A DNA stretch of 64,000 nucleotides, from NCBI RefSeq assembly GCF_014904815.1, contig NZ_JACZFR010000037.1, positions 1 through 64,000 of the forward strand. Reading direction: 5' to 3'. This document shows, piece after piece, positions 36,876-46,500 of the stretch; positions within the stretch are counted from its first letter, which is position 1, and every line of letters starts with the position of its first letter. Below the pieces are notes generated by a model. The model saw nothing but the letters and a program-made list of their open reading frames with translations. It did not search any database and was not told where the DNA came from. Both the position numbers and the translations under genes were made by a program. The stretch comes from Microbulbifer taiwanensis. GTDB lineage: Bacteria; Pseudomonadota; Gammaproteobacteria; Pseudomonadales; Cellvibrionaceae.

Positions 36876-38900
36876 TCAAAGGTGGTCGCGGGGAATCCGG
36901 CGCTGCCAGTTCTCCGAGTAGACGCGCTTGTCGCCCTCCCAGGCGTCCAGCTCGGCGTGGATATAGAAATACTCGGTATCGGCGGTGAGCAGGGTGCGGG
37001 TTGTGGTGCGCACCGACCAGTTGCCGCGGCGGAAGATGCGCTCGGTGCGTGTCTCGCCCTCAAGGGACAGGTAGTCGTCGTCGCGGTAGCGATACCAGTT
37101 CCAGGTGCGGTTGGCCACGTCCATATCGATGGCCTCGATATGCTTGAGGCCGTCATCCTTGATGACTTCCAATACGGATTCGTCCAGGGCCAGGTCCCGG
37201 TGCACCAGCCAGTTGTGGTTCGGGGGTTCCTTGATCTTCACATGAGTCGGTCTTGCGCCTTGCGGGGGTTCAAAGCGGATGTTGCCGTCCTCCGGCCGCG
37301 GCCTGCGCCTGGGCAGTACAAGTCGGCTGGCCGCCGGATAGACACGCATGCGCACCGGCCTGGGTGGCGGCCAGGCCAGGGCCCAGTAGGAGGTGGAAAG
37401 GCTCAGGCGCAGGCGGTGGCCGGCGGGGAAGTTCTGGCCGATGTTGTTCATTGGCACCCGCACCTTGTAGCGCCTGCCCGGTACCAGCGGTTTCGGCTCG
37501 GCGTGGCTGTCGCGGTGGGTCAGGTTGAAGAGTCCATAGGTGACGCGGGTCGCCTTGCCGTCCGGGGCCACGTCCGACAGGCGCGCGGCGACCATGGCTA
37601 CCGGCTGGCTGCAGCTGAGTTCCAGTTCCACGCGGGGAGCGCCGAGAATCTCCAGGTCCTTTACCAGCGGCGCGCTCTCGAACACCAGGGCGCCGCCGTC
37701 CTCCTCGCGCTGGTCGTGGGGCAGGTCTGGCGCATAGGTATAGGAGCACCATTTGCCGGCGAACAGGCCGACACTTAAGGGGGACTGTATCTCCACCATT
37801 TCATCACCGGGGCAGGGCGCTTCGCCGGCCATCAGGATGCGACTGCTGTCTAGCGGATAGGCGGCCTCGAGAATATCCGCTGCCGGCCAGGTCTTCTCTC
37901 CGACCCAGCGCCCGGGCCGCTCCAGGTATTGGGTGGTGGGCGGCACGCTGTCCTGCATCCAGGCGCGCAGCATGGGCTCCTGCATGACGCCGGTATCCAG
38001 CTCCTTCAGCCAGTGATCCCACCAGCGCAATGTCTCCTGCAGGAAACCGATGGCCGGTCCCGGCGCACCCAGGTGCGGATACTTGTGGCCCCAGGGGCCG
38101 ATCAGCCCCTGGCGCGGCACCCGGAGATATTCCAGCAGGCGGAAAATCGAATTCGTGTAGCCGTCCGCCCAGCCCCCCACCAGCATTACCGGACACTGCA
38201 CAGCCTCGTAGCGCTGGCTGACCGAGCCGTGTTCCCAGTAGTGATCGCGGTACTGGTGACGCAACCAGGTGTCCAGCCACAGGCCGCTGCCGCGCAGGCG
38301 CTCCATCCACATGTCTCGCCAGCGCTCGCCGACCAGCGCCGGGTCCGGCGGGCAGGTGTTGACCGAGAACATGGTGGTGGCCTCGGACAGGTTATCCGTC
38401 AGCAGGCAGCCGCCCATGTAGTGCATATTGTCCAGGTAGAGATCGTCGGTGGAGCAGGCGGACACCACCGCCTTCAGTTGCGGTGGTGCCAGGGATGCTA
38501 TCTGCAGTGCGTTGAAGCCGCCCCAGGATATGCCCATCATGCCCACACTGCCGTCGCACCAGGGCTGCTCCGAGATCCAGCGGATTGCCGCGACGCCGTC
38601 ATCCAGCTCCTGCTGGCGGTACTGGTCCACCAGCACGCCGCCGGACTCGCCGCTGCCGCGCAGGTCCACACGCACACAGGCGTAGCCGTGCCCGGCCAGA
38701 TAGGGGTGGGTGATGGAGTCCCGCAGGCGGGTCATGTCGCGCTTGCGATAGGGGATATATTCCAGGATTGCTGGCACCGGCTGTTGCTCCGCAGTTTCCG
38801 GCAGCCAGATACGCGCGGCCAGGTGGCAGCCGTCGGGCATGGGAATCTCCACATGCTCGTGCATCTTCACCTTGTGGGGGAAATGCTCCACGAATTTCAT
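36876..38900 (-). CDS. CocE/NonD (X-Pro dipeptidyl-peptidase S15) family hydrolase
   Basis: A 674-residue serine hydrolase of the CocE/S15 group, which includes X-prolyl dipeptidyl peptidases, cocaine esterase and alpha-amino-ester hydrolases. The triad is readable: Ser125 in MMGISWGGFNAL, Asp246 in VGGWADGYTNS and His272 in GPWGHKYPHLG. The C-terminal jelly-roll (about 420-674) carries VELELSCSQPVAMVAARLSDVAPDGKATRVTYGLFNLTHR. There is no signal peptide, so it is cytoplasmic. Its ATG overlaps the stop of the upstream ATP-grasp gene by one base, so the two are co-translated; amide or ester bond making and breaking on a shared substrate is a possible theme. Confidence 0.92.
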   Translation of the reverse strand: MKFVEHFPHKVKMHEHVEIPMPDGCHLAARIWLPETAEQQPVPAILEYIPYRKRDMTRLRDSITHPYLAGHGYACVRVDLRGSGESGGVLVDQYRQQELDDGVAAIRWISEQPWCDGSVGMMGISWGGFNALQIASLAPPQLKAVVSACSTDDLYLDNMHYMGGCLLTDNLSEATTMFSVNTCPPDPALVGERWRDMWMERLRGSGLWLDTWLRHQYRDHYWEHGSVSQRYEAVQCPVMLVGGWADGYTNSIFRLLEYLRVPRQGLIGPWGHKYPHLGAPGPAIGFLQETLRWWDHWLKELDTGVMQEPMLRAWMQDSVPPTTQYLERPGRWVGEKTWPAADILEAAYPLDSSRILMAGEAPCPGDEMVEIQSPLSVGLFAGKWCSYTYAPDLPHDQREEDGGALVFESAPLVKDLEILGAPRVELELSCSQPVAMVAARLSDVAPDGKATRVTYGLFNLTHRDSHAEPKPLVPGRRYKVRVPMNNIGQNFPAGHRLRLSLSTSYWALAWPPPRPVRMRVYPAASRLVLPRRRPRPEDGNIRFEPPQGARPTHVKIKEPPNHNWLVHRDLALDESVLEVIKDDGLKHIEAIDMDVANRTWNWYRYRDDDYLSLEGETRTERIFRRGNWSVRTTTRTLLTADTEYFYIHAELDAWEGDKRVYSENWQRRIPRDHL

Positions 38901-40219
38901 TAATAACGCACCCGATTGAACTGGAATTCCTCCGGCGATGCGCCATCGGAAAACTCGAAGTGCAGCCGATCCGCCAATCGGTGATAGCTCTCCAACAGTT
39001 CGCTCTGTGACTGCGCACCGAGCAGGATATTGGCGATTTCAAAACTGTAGCTGTCCTGGTTGAGTTTTTCCGATAGACGCTGCCCCTGGTCGATGGTGAG
39101 GATGACCTTGCTGTCGGGTATGGAAGATTCTGCGGCCCGGATTTCTGCTTCGCCGGGCAACTTCTCCACCCGGGTGTCGCTGTAGCGCCGCAACATGAAC
39201 TTTGCTGCGCAGCGGTATTTCCCGTGGCATTCGCTCAGGTCCGGCATTCTTCCCAGGGCCAGGTCCAGTGGCACCTGGTGGTTCGACACGCCGTGAACCT
39301 TGATGAACTGATCGCTGTGGGACTGAGAAATGCGCGTGTTGATCTCCAGCACCTTCAGGGCGTTTTTCTGATCGTCCCAGAAAAACTCGATTCCGAAGGG
39401 GGAATTGTCAAAGCCGATATGGCGCAGCAGCTTTTCCCCTGCATCACAGATTTTCTGCTGTGCCTGTCGCGGCCAGACCGAGGGGTATTCGTAGCGGGTG
39501 AAGCTCCAGTTTCTGCTGTCTTTTACCGTGTCAACGATGCCGTGTACCCGATATTTTCCGTCCAACATCGAGCCTTCGATACCGCACTGTTTGCCGCTGA
39601 TGATTTCCTCGGCGATACACCAGTTGCCGTCGACTTCGCCTACCTTTGCAGGAACGTCGGTGTGGGCCAGGGCCTGATTAAACGCATCGCCGTAGCGCCG
39701 GATTTCCCCGCGGATAGCCTCCAGAGCACGCAGGAATTCCCCATCGTTTTCTATGCGGAATCCGAGAAAGGATGAGTGGGCCTTGATGGGTTTGAGCCAG
39801 AGGGGATAGTCGATGGTCAACTGTTCCCGGGGGCTCTCTGCAAACGGGTTGATTGCGCAGAATACCGGCGTCCAGCCCGGTAATGCCGCCTGCTGCTCGA
39901 GGCGGCTCCAGTACTTGTGCTCACATTTGAGCACTGCCCTCAAAGTTGCGGAGCGCAGGCCGAACTTTTCACCTAGGTGGGCAAGCAGCACGCTGGTGGG
40001 GAAATCCCAATGGCCGAGAATACCGGCAATGGGCTCGGGAAACTCGCGCAGCTGGCGCTCCGCCTTGTGCAGCAACTCGTCGTAGGGATAGGTATCGGCG
40101 AGCACAACTTCTTCGAAGTCGAGCAGCGGGTGAAATCGATACTCTTCGGCGTTGCGAACACACTCGACATAAGCCTGGCGCAATGGATCCAGCCCGAGGA
40201 CGAAGAAGTGCTTGGGCAT
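38900..40219 (-). CDS. ATP-grasp domain carboxylate ligase
   Basis: A 439-residue ATP-grasp enzyme of unknown substrate. A pre-ATP-grasp domain (1-110; FFVLGLDPLRQAYVECV, IAGILGHWDFPTSVLLAHLGEKFGLRS) precedes the ATP-binding fold with YPLWLKPIKAHSSFLGFRI, WCIAEEIISGKQCGIEGSMLDGKY and the metal/ATP-binding FGIEFFWDDQKNALKVLEINTRISQSH. These fit carboxylate-amine or amide ligases such as those acting on amino acids or small peptides. It is translationally coupled to a CocE-type hydrolase. No carrier protein, methyltransferase or precursor peptide gene is adjacent, which argues against a RiPP cluster of known kind. Confidence 0.88.
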   Translation of the reverse strand: MPKHFFVLGLDPLRQAYVECVRNAEEYRFHPLLDFEEVVLADTYPYDELLHKAERQLREFPEPIAGILGHWDFPTSVLLAHLGEKFGLRSATLRAVLKCEHKYWSRLEQQAALPGWTPVFCAINPFAESPREQLTIDYPLWLKPIKAHSSFLGFRIENDGEFLRALEAIRGEIRRYGDAFNQALAHTDVPAKVGEVDGNWCIAEEIISGKQCGIEGSMLDGKYRVHGIVDTVKDSRNWSFTRYEYPSVWPRQAQQKICDAGEKLLRHIGFDNSPFGIEFFWDDQKNALKVLEINTRISQSHSDQFIKVHGVSNHQVPLDLALGRMPDLSECHGKYRCAAKFMLRRYSDTRVEKLPGEAEIRAAESSIPDSKVILTIDQGQRLSEKLNQDSYSFEIANILLGAQSQSELLESYHRLADRLHFEFSDGASPEEFQFNRVRY

Positions 40220-40334
40220 AAACTGCTCCGGCCATGCACATGCCGCCTGCTGCGGTAATTCGAAGACTTACCAGCAGTCTAGCAGTTGCGGCGGATACGG
40301 CGTTTGGATGGGGCGGCGGGGAATAGTTGGAACT

Positions 40335-40426
40335 CGTCACCCCGGCGCAGGCCGGGGTCCAAGGGTCGGAGAACAGGATTCCGGTACCGGATCAAGTCCG
40401 GCACAGGCCGTGCGCCGGAATGACGA
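40335..40426. repeat. CGTCAC-type dispersed inverted repeat
   Basis: The left end CGTCACCCCGGCGCAGGCC and the right end GCGCCGGAATGACG are approximate reverse complements. The same ends occur at 43193-43259. It lies between the ATP-grasp gene start and the DUF934 gene stop. Confidence 0.75.
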
Positions 40427-40433
40427 GGGAGGG

Positions 40434-41006
40434 TTAAGAAAGGCCGCGGCGACGAAACAGCGGCAGTGGTTGGTCGACGCCGGCCTGGTAGCTATCGCTG
40501 AAGTCGTTCAGGGAGGCCAGCAGCCCCAACAAGGACTGCTCGCCCTCGTAGGCGAAGGCATTGAAACCGCAGCGGCTCAGGTAGGTGAGTTGGTCGCGCA
40601 TAAAAGCGCCCACTGCGCGCAGTTCGCCCTTATAGTCGTAGCGCTCGCGCAGCTGGCGACCGGTGGTGAAGCCGCGGCCGTCGGCAAATGCGGGGAAGTG
40701 CACGGCGATCAATGGCAGCGCCTCGGCATCCGCGCCGATCAGTTCCGCGCCCTCGTCACTGTCCAGCCAGACACCGATTTCGGTCTTGCGGCTCGAGAGG
40801 TCGCTTTTCAGGGCCTTCCAGATCCCATAGGGCAGTATGACCTTGCCGGGTGCCAGGGATGCGGCGGTGATTTCTGTCTCTTCGTCGCTCTGCGGCAGCA
40901 GTCGCCATTCATTGCTGGCCAGGGTGCCGTCAATGATCAGTTCGGCGGGGTTGGCCGGTTGCGGCCCCAGCTTGGCTGGCTTTGGCCTCTTAGCTTGCGC
41001 GGGCAT
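40434..41006 (-). CDS. DUF934 protein, sulfite-reductase associated
   Basis: A 190-residue protein of the DUF934 family, which is regularly found directly after a CysI-type sulfite reductase in proteobacteria. Conserved segments are VILPYGIWKAL, GVWLDSDEGAELIGADAEALPLIAVHFPAFADGRGFTTGRQLRERYDYKGELRAVGAFMRDQLTYLSRCGFNAFAYEG. The ATG at 41006 follows AAGGAGAG and overlaps the reductase by 17 bases; an earlier in-frame codon at 41087 lies deep in that gene. The biochemical role is not established; an accessory function in sulfite reduction is inferred from linkage. Confidence 0.9.
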   Translation of the reverse strand: MPAQAKRPKPAKLGPQPANPAELIIDGTLASNEWRLLPQSDEETEITAASLAPGKVILPYGIWKALKSDLSSRKTEIGVWLDSDEGAELIGADAEALPLIAVHFPAFADGRGFTTGRQLRERYDYKGELRAVGAFMRDQLTYLSRCGFNAFAYEGEQSLLGLLASLNDFSDSYQAGVDQPLPLFRRRGLS

Positions 41007-42651
41007 AGACTCTCTCCTTGAAGGGCTGCAGGCCGATGCGGTTGTAGGTATCGATAAAGGGCTCTTCCGGTTGGCGCTGCTCGACATAGAGGTCCAGGAT
41101 CTTGCCGATCACATCCGGCATTTCCGCACGGGAAAAACTGGGGCCGAGCACCTTGGCCAGGCTGGCGCTCTCCGAAGAGCTGCCGCCCAGCTGCACCTGG
41201 TAGAACTCCTCACCCTTCTTGTCCACACCGAGAACGCCGATATGGCCCACGTGGTGATGGCCGCAGGCGTTCATGCAACCGGAGATATTCAGGTTCAGGT
41301 CGCCCAGGTCGTAGAGGTAATCCAGGTCGTCGAAGCGGCGTTGTATCGCCTCGGCCACCGGGATGGACTTGGCATTGGCCAGGGAGCAGTAGTCGCCGCC
41401 CGGGCAGCAGATCATGTCGGTCAGGGTGCCGATATTCGGCGTGGCAAAGCCGTGCTTGCGTGCCGCCTGCCACAGTTCAAACAGACGCTCCTGTTCGACG
41501 TCCGCCAGCACCACGTTCTGGTCGTGGGTGACGCGGGCCTCACCGAAACTGAATCCGTCCGCCAGCTCGGCGATGGCCTCCAGTTGGCGGTCGGTGACGT
41601 CACCCGGGGGTACGCCGGTGGGTTTGGTGGAGAGCTTGATGGCGCGATAGCCCGGCACCCGGTGGGGGAAGCTGTTGCGCTCCAGCCAGCGGCTGAACGC
41701 CTTGTCATCTTCCGCCTGGGCCTGCAGCGCCGCATCGCTGGCGGCACCGTCGAAGGTCCTGTAGTCGGGATCGGCGAAGAAGGACTTGGCCCAGGCCAGC
41801 GCTTCCGGGGTCAGCTGCTCGGCGCCGTCCCGGATCTGTTCCCATTCCTTTTCCACCAGGCGGCCGAATTCCTCGGCGCCCATGGCCTTTACCAGTATCT
41901 TGATGCGCGCCTTGTACTTGTTGTCGCGCCGGCCCAGCTGGTTGTAGACGCGCACTATGGCTTCGAGGTAGGAGAGCAGGTCCCGCTCCGGCAGGAAGTC
42001 GCGGATCTGTTCGGCGATCACCGGCGTGCGGCCCTGGCCGCCGCCGACCAGCACCTGGTAGCCGATTTCTTCGCCGCGTTTCACTATCTGCACGCCGATA
42101 TCGTGCACGCGAATGGCGGCGCGGTCCTGTTCGGATCCGCTGACGGCGATCTTGAACTTGCGCGGCAGGAAGGCGAACTCCGGGTGGAAGGTGGACCACT
42201 GGCGGATCAGCTCGCAGTAGGGGCGCGGATCGACGATCTCGTCCCTGGCCACCCCGGCGTAGGGATCGGAGGTGGTGTTGCGGATGCAGTTGCCACTGGT
42301 CTGTACCGCGTGCATCTCCACTTCCGACAGTTCGGCGAGGATATCCGGTATGTCCTCCAGCTGCGGCCAGTTGAATTGCAGGTTCTGGCGGGTGGTGAAG
42401 TGGGCGTAGCCCTTGTCGTAATCGCGACTGATGCGTGCCAGGCGGCGCAACTGGGTGCTGTTGAGCAGGCCGTAGGGTACGGCAATGCGCAGCATCGGCG
42501 CCAGGCGCTGGATATAGAGGCCGTTCTGCAGGCGCAGCGGCAGAAATTGTTCCTCGCTCAGCTCGCCGGACAGATAGCGTTCCGTCTGGCCGCGGAACTG
42601 GGCCACGCGATCGCCAATAATGGCGCGGTCCCGGTCGTCATATCGATACAT
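40990..42651 (-). CDS. cysI: Sulfite reductase hemoprotein (nitrite/sulfite reductase family)
   Basis: A 553-residue siroheme/[4Fe-4S] enzyme for assimilatory six-electron reduction of sulfite to sulfide. Cluster- and siroheme-binding segments are MICCPGGDYCSLANAKS and NISGCMNACGHHHVGHIG near the C-terminus, with the N-terminal HFTTRQNLQFNWPQLEDIPDIL and TSGNCIRNTTSDPYAG. The absence of an adjacent CysJ flavoprotein and the presence of DUF934 match the Pseudomonas PA1838/PA1837 arrangement. The ATG at 42651 (MYRYDD) is the family start; the 25 upstream codons are not conserved in character. A nitrite reductase role is less likely in this context. Confidence 0.92.
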   Translation of the reverse strand: MYRYDDRDRAIIGDRVAQFRGQTERYLSGELSEEQFLPLRLQNGLYIQRLAPMLRIAVPYGLLNSTQLRRLARISRDYDKGYAHFTTRQNLQFNWPQLEDIPDILAELSEVEMHAVQTSGNCIRNTTSDPYAGVARDEIVDPRPYCELIRQWSTFHPEFAFLPRKFKIAVSGSEQDRAAIRVHDIGVQIVKRGEEIGYQVLVGGGQGRTPVIAEQIRDFLPERDLLSYLEAIVRVYNQLGRRDNKYKARIKILVKAMGAEEFGRLVEKEWEQIRDGAEQLTPEALAWAKSFFADPDYRTFDGAASDAALQAQAEDDKAFSRWLERNSFPHRVPGYRAIKLSTKPTGVPPGDVTDRQLEAIAELADGFSFGEARVTHDQNVVLADVEQERLFELWQAARKHGFATPNIGTLTDMICCPGGDYCSLANAKSIPVAEAIQRRFDDLDYLYDLGDLNLNISGCMNACGHHHVGHIGVLGVDKKGEEFYQVQLGGSSSESASLAKVLGPSFSRAEMPDVIGKILDLYVEQRQPEEPFIDTYNRIGLQPFKERVYARAS

Positions 42652-42912
42652 AACAGCTTGATTCCATTGCCTTTTTGCGCTGATCGTGGAGAGGGACGCA
42701 AGTCTGCGCAGTCTCCGATGGCGCATAACATACCAGCGGGCTTATGCAAAAAATAACAATATTTTTCGCTATCTCTGTAACCAATGGTTATAAGTGTCGG
42801 AGATTGCCGGGATGGCGTCGCTTGCGCCACCGGCGGGGATTTGCTCTACTTGACCAGCCGTTCCAAGCGGCCCTGCTACTTTGCATAACAATAATGGTAT
42901 CGGAGTATTTCG
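42652..42912. promoter_or_regulatory. Divergent control region of cysI with LysR-type motif
   Basis: At 42778-42790 TAACC-AAT-GGTTA fits the T-N11-A pattern of LysR-type regulator sites such as those of CysB-like proteins. AACCAATGGTT from it recurs upstream of metH at 47401-47411. AT-rich tracts suitable for promoters lie at 42742-42780. The regulator is not encoded nearby, so the assignment is inference. Confidence 0.45.
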
Positions 42913-43029
42913 ATGAGTGAAGAAGTAGTTGTATCCAGTGAAGACGACAATGTGGCGGACGCCTTTGCCGCTGTGGCCCTGGTTGCCATATTTGTTGTGA
43001 CCTGTATTTACTGGGTGGCCTCCCAGTAA
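42913..43029 (+). CDS. Small single-helix membrane protein (38 residues)
   Basis: A short frame from ATG 42913 to TAA 43029. The product begins MSEEVVVSSEDDNVADAF, an acidic N-terminus, followed by one hydrophobic helix (AAVALVAIFVVTCIYW) and ends VASQ, the pattern of a single-pass inner-membrane peptide. Upstream GGAG at about 42902 is well placed as a ribosome-binding site. It diverges from cysI and has 330 gene-free bases after it. The amino-acid pattern is far from random, but no function is recognised. Confidence 0.6.
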   Translation: MSEEVVVSSEDDNVADAFAAVALVAIFVVTCIYWVASQ

Positions 43030-43192
43030 TCTCTCCCTGAGCCCGGAGCTGGGTGGTGCCGGGCGGGATTCCTTTCTTTATTTCTCCAGATTTCTTGCTG
43101 TTATACGGTGGCTGATGTGCTATCGGCCTAGATTGATCACGGCCATGGGCCGCTCCTACAGGTGCCTGAGGTGCCTGTTTGTCCAGTGTAAT

Positions 43193-43259
43193 CGTCATGC
43201 CGGCGCAGGCCGGTATCCAGTTTCGTGGCACCTGGATTCCGGCCTGCGCCGGAATGACG
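43193..43259. repeat. Near-perfect 28-bp inverted repeat
   Basis: Arms 43193-43220 and 43232-43259 are reverse complements with two mismatches, starting CGTCAT and ending ATGACG. The family is also at 40335. The loop is only 11 bases, so the hairpin would be very stable. Confidence 0.92.
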
Positions 43260-43270
43260 AGTGAGCCTTG

Positions 43271-43330
43271 TAGGAGCGGTCCGGCCGGGAGCGGTCCGGC
43301 CGGGAGCGGCCCATGGCCGCGATCGAAGCC
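43271..43330. repeat. 15-bp tandem repeat beside GTAGGAGCGG palindrome
   Basis: GTAGGAGCGG is followed by two copies of the 15-mer GAGCGGTCCGGCCGG and then GAGCGGCCCATGGCCG. The outer ends are inverted with respect to 43135-43160, so the two blocks bracket the hairpin at 43193. Confidence 0.8.
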
Positions 43331-43360
43331 TGGTATTGCGGAGAGAGTGGGGCCCGGCAC

Positions 43361-43579
43361 TCAGCCCATATTGCCGAGTACCGTCTTCACCACCAGCACC
43401 AGCGTCAACACAAACAACCCGGTAAAGATTATCCCCGCGGCAATATAGGCCTTGATACTGCCGCCCTTGAAGTCCCGCTCGCGGTTTCTGCTGCTCTGCA
43501 CGCCGATGGCGGCTGCCAGGGTGCTCAGCACTACCTGGCCGAAAGAGGGCTTTTCGTTTTTGTTTCTCTCTTCGCTCAT
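43361..43579 (-). CDS. DUF2970 membrane protein
   Basis: A 72-residue protein of the DUF2970 family with the signature FGQVVLSTLAAAIGVQSSRNRERDF followed by one membrane helix (YIAAGIIFTGLFVLTLVLVV). It starts four bases after the metH stop on the same strand, so it is the second gene of a metH operon; metH-DUF2970 adjacency is common in marine gammaproteobacteria (from memory). Function unknown. Confidence 0.88.
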   Translation of the reverse strand: MSEERNKNEKPSFGQVVLSTLAAAIGVQSSRNRERDFKGGSIKAYIAAGIIFTGLFVLTLVLVVKTVLGNMG

Positions 43580-43583
43580 CTGC

Positions 43584-46500
43584 TCACTCCTCCAGGTTGG
43601 GCCGCAGCCAGCGCTCCAGTGCCTGTTCGCTCAGGCCCTTGCGCTCCGCCAGGCTCTGCAGCTGGTCACGACCTATTTTACCCACGTTAAAGTACTTGGC
43701 CTGCGGGTGGGCGAAGTACCAGCCGCTGACCGATGCCGCCGGCAGCATGGCGAAGTGTTCCGTCAGGCTCACCCCGGCATTCTGCTCCGCATCCAGCAGT
43801 TTGAACAGGGTCGCCTTTTCCGTGTGGTCGGGGCAGGCGGGGTAGCCGGGCGCGGGACGGATACCGGTATAGGCCTCCTTGATCAGCTCCTCATTGCTGA
43901 GCTGCTCGTCCGGCGCGTAGCCCCAGTAATCCACGCGAATCTGCTTGTGCAGGTATTCGGCGAAGGACTCCGCCAGCCGATCCGCCAGAGCCTTGACCAT
44001 GATCGCATTGTAGTCGTCGTGCTTGGCCTCGTACTTCGCCGCCAGCTCATCGGCGCCCAGGCCGGTGGTTACCGCGAAGCCGCCCACATAGTCCGCGACA
44101 CGGGAGCCGTCAGCCCTGAAAGAGTCCACCGGCGCGACAAAGTCTGCCAGGGAGCGACACTGGCCGTCGCCGCCGCGCTTCTGCACCTGCTGGCGCATAT
44201 GGTGCAGTCGCGTCAACTCCTCGCTGCGGCGCTCGTCCTTGTAGACGATGATATCGTCACCGTCGCTGTTGGCCGGCCAGAGGCCGAACACGGCGCGGGC
44301 CCTGAGCAGTTTCCTGTCAATGATCTGCTGCAGCATCAACTGCGCATTTTTGTACAGGTCGGTTGCCGCCTCGCCGACGACTTCGTCGTTGAGGATGGCC
44401 GGGTACTTGCCGGCCAGGTCCCAGGAGATAAAGAAGGGTGTCCAGTCGATGGTGTCGACGAGTTTTTCCAGCGGGAAATCGTCGATTACGGTTACGCCGA
44501 TTTTGTTCGGCACCGCGGCCGTGTAGTTCTGCCAGTCGAACTGCGGCGCCGCCGCCAGCGCCTCTTCGTAACTGAGACGGGTGTCGTTGCGCTTGCGGTT
44601 GGCGGTACGTTTGCGCACCTTTTCGTACTCTTCCTGAATGCCTTTGACAAAATTGGGGCGCAGCTCATCGGAGATCAGGCTGCTGGCCACGCCCACCGCG
44701 CGGGAGGCATCCGCCACATACACTGTCTGGTTGCGCTTGAACTGGGGATCGATCTTTACGGCGGTGTGCGCCTTTGAGGTGGTGGCACCGCCGATCAGCA
44801 GTGGAATGTCGAAGCCCTGGCGCTCCATCTCCGCGGCCACATGTACCATCTCGTCCAGGGATGGGGTGATCAGGCCGGACAGGCCGATGATATCGCACTG
44901 CTTTTCCCTGGCTGTCTGCAGAATGGTTTCCGCCGGCACCATCACGCCCAGGTCGATGACCTCGTAGTTGTTGCAGGCCAGCACCACGCCGACGATATTC
45001 TTGCCGATATCGTGCACGTCACCTTTTACCGTGGCCATCAGGATACGACCGTTGGGCTTGCTCGCCTCGGTCTTTTCCTCCTCGATATAAGGTTGCAGGT
45101 AGGCTACCGACTGCTTCATGACCCGGGCGGATTTCACCACCTGGGGCAGGAACATCTTGCCGGCACCAAAGAGGTCGCCGACCACATTCATGCCGTCCAT
45201 CAGCGGGCCTTCGATCACATCCAGCGGGCGTGTTGCCTGGGCGCGGGCCTCCTCGGTGTCCTGCTCGATAAAGTTGTTGATGCCCTTGACCAGGGCGTGC
45301 TCCAGGCGCTTGTTCACCGGCAGCTGGCGCCAGGCCAGGTCCTCCTTCCGCTCGGCGGTAGTGCCGTCGCCGCGGTATTTCTCGGCGATATCCAGCAGCG
45401 CCTCGGTCGCGTCGGGGCTGCGGTTCAGGATTACGTCCTCGACCTTTTCGCGCAACTCCTGTGGCAGTTCGTCGTAGACCTCCAGCATACCGGCGTTGAC
45501 GATGCCCATATTCAGGCCGGCCCTGATGGCGTGAAACAGGAAAACCGAGTGAATCGCCTCGCGCACCGGGTTGTTGCCGCGGAAGGAGAAAGACACATTG
45601 GACACGCCGCCGGATACATTGGCACCGGGAAGCTGCTCGCGGATCCACTGGGCGGCCTCAATAAAATCCACCGCGTAATTGTTGTGTTCCTCGATACCGG
45701 TGGCGACGGCAAAGATATTCGGGTCGAAGACAATATCGTTCGGTGCGAAGCCGACCTTGTCCACGAGGATGTCGTAGCTGCGCTTGCAGATCTCGGTCTT
45801 GCGCGCAAAGGTATCCGCCTGGCCCTGCTCGTCGAAGGCCATCACCACCACGGCGGCGCCGTAGCGCAGGCACAGGCGCGCCTTTTCAATGAAATCGGCC
45901 TCGCCCTCCTTGAGGCTGATGGAGTTGACGATCGGCTTGCCCTGGATGCACTGCAGGCCCGCCTCGATGACCTCCCACTTGGAGGAGTCCACCATAAACG
46001 GCACCCTGGCGATATCCGGTTCGGTGGCGGCCAGGTTGAGGAAGCGGCGCATGGCGGCGACGGAATCCAGCATCGCCTCGTCCATATTGAAGTCGATCAC
46101 CTGGGCCCCGTCCTCCACCTGGGCGGCGGCTACCTGCAGGGCGGTGTCGTAGTCCTCTTCCATGATCAGTCGCTTGAAGCGCGCCGAGCCGGTTACGTTG
46201 CAGCGCTCGCCGACATTCACGAACAGGGAATTCTCGTCGACGACGAAGGGCTCCAGGCCCGCGAGCCGCAGGGCCGGTTTTATCTCTGGCAGCGCGCGCG
46301 GCGCTATATCGGCCACCGCATCGGCGATAGCGCGGATATGTTCTGGCGTGGTGCCACAGCAGCCGCCGAGAATATTGATAAAGCCGCTGCGTGCGAATTC
46401 GGCCACAATTGCCGCGGTCTCTTCCGGTGTCTCGTCGTACTCGCCGAACTCGTTGGGCAGTCCGGCGTTGGGGTGGGCGGATACATTTTCGGCGCAGACG

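Larger units (their letters stand above)
43030..43360. other. Gene-free region built of nested palindromes
   Basis: No gene between the 38-residue ORF and the DUF2970 gene. The stretch contains the hairpin at 43193-43259, flanked by inverted copies of a CCATGGGCCGCTCCTACA segment and a short tandem array, all described separately. Confidence 0.7.

Noticed and set aside
38900-40219. RiPP or graspetide cluster around the ATP-grasp gene
   Set aside because: No precursor-like small ORF, protease of the usual type or exporter is adjacent, and the partner is a CocE-type hydrolase.
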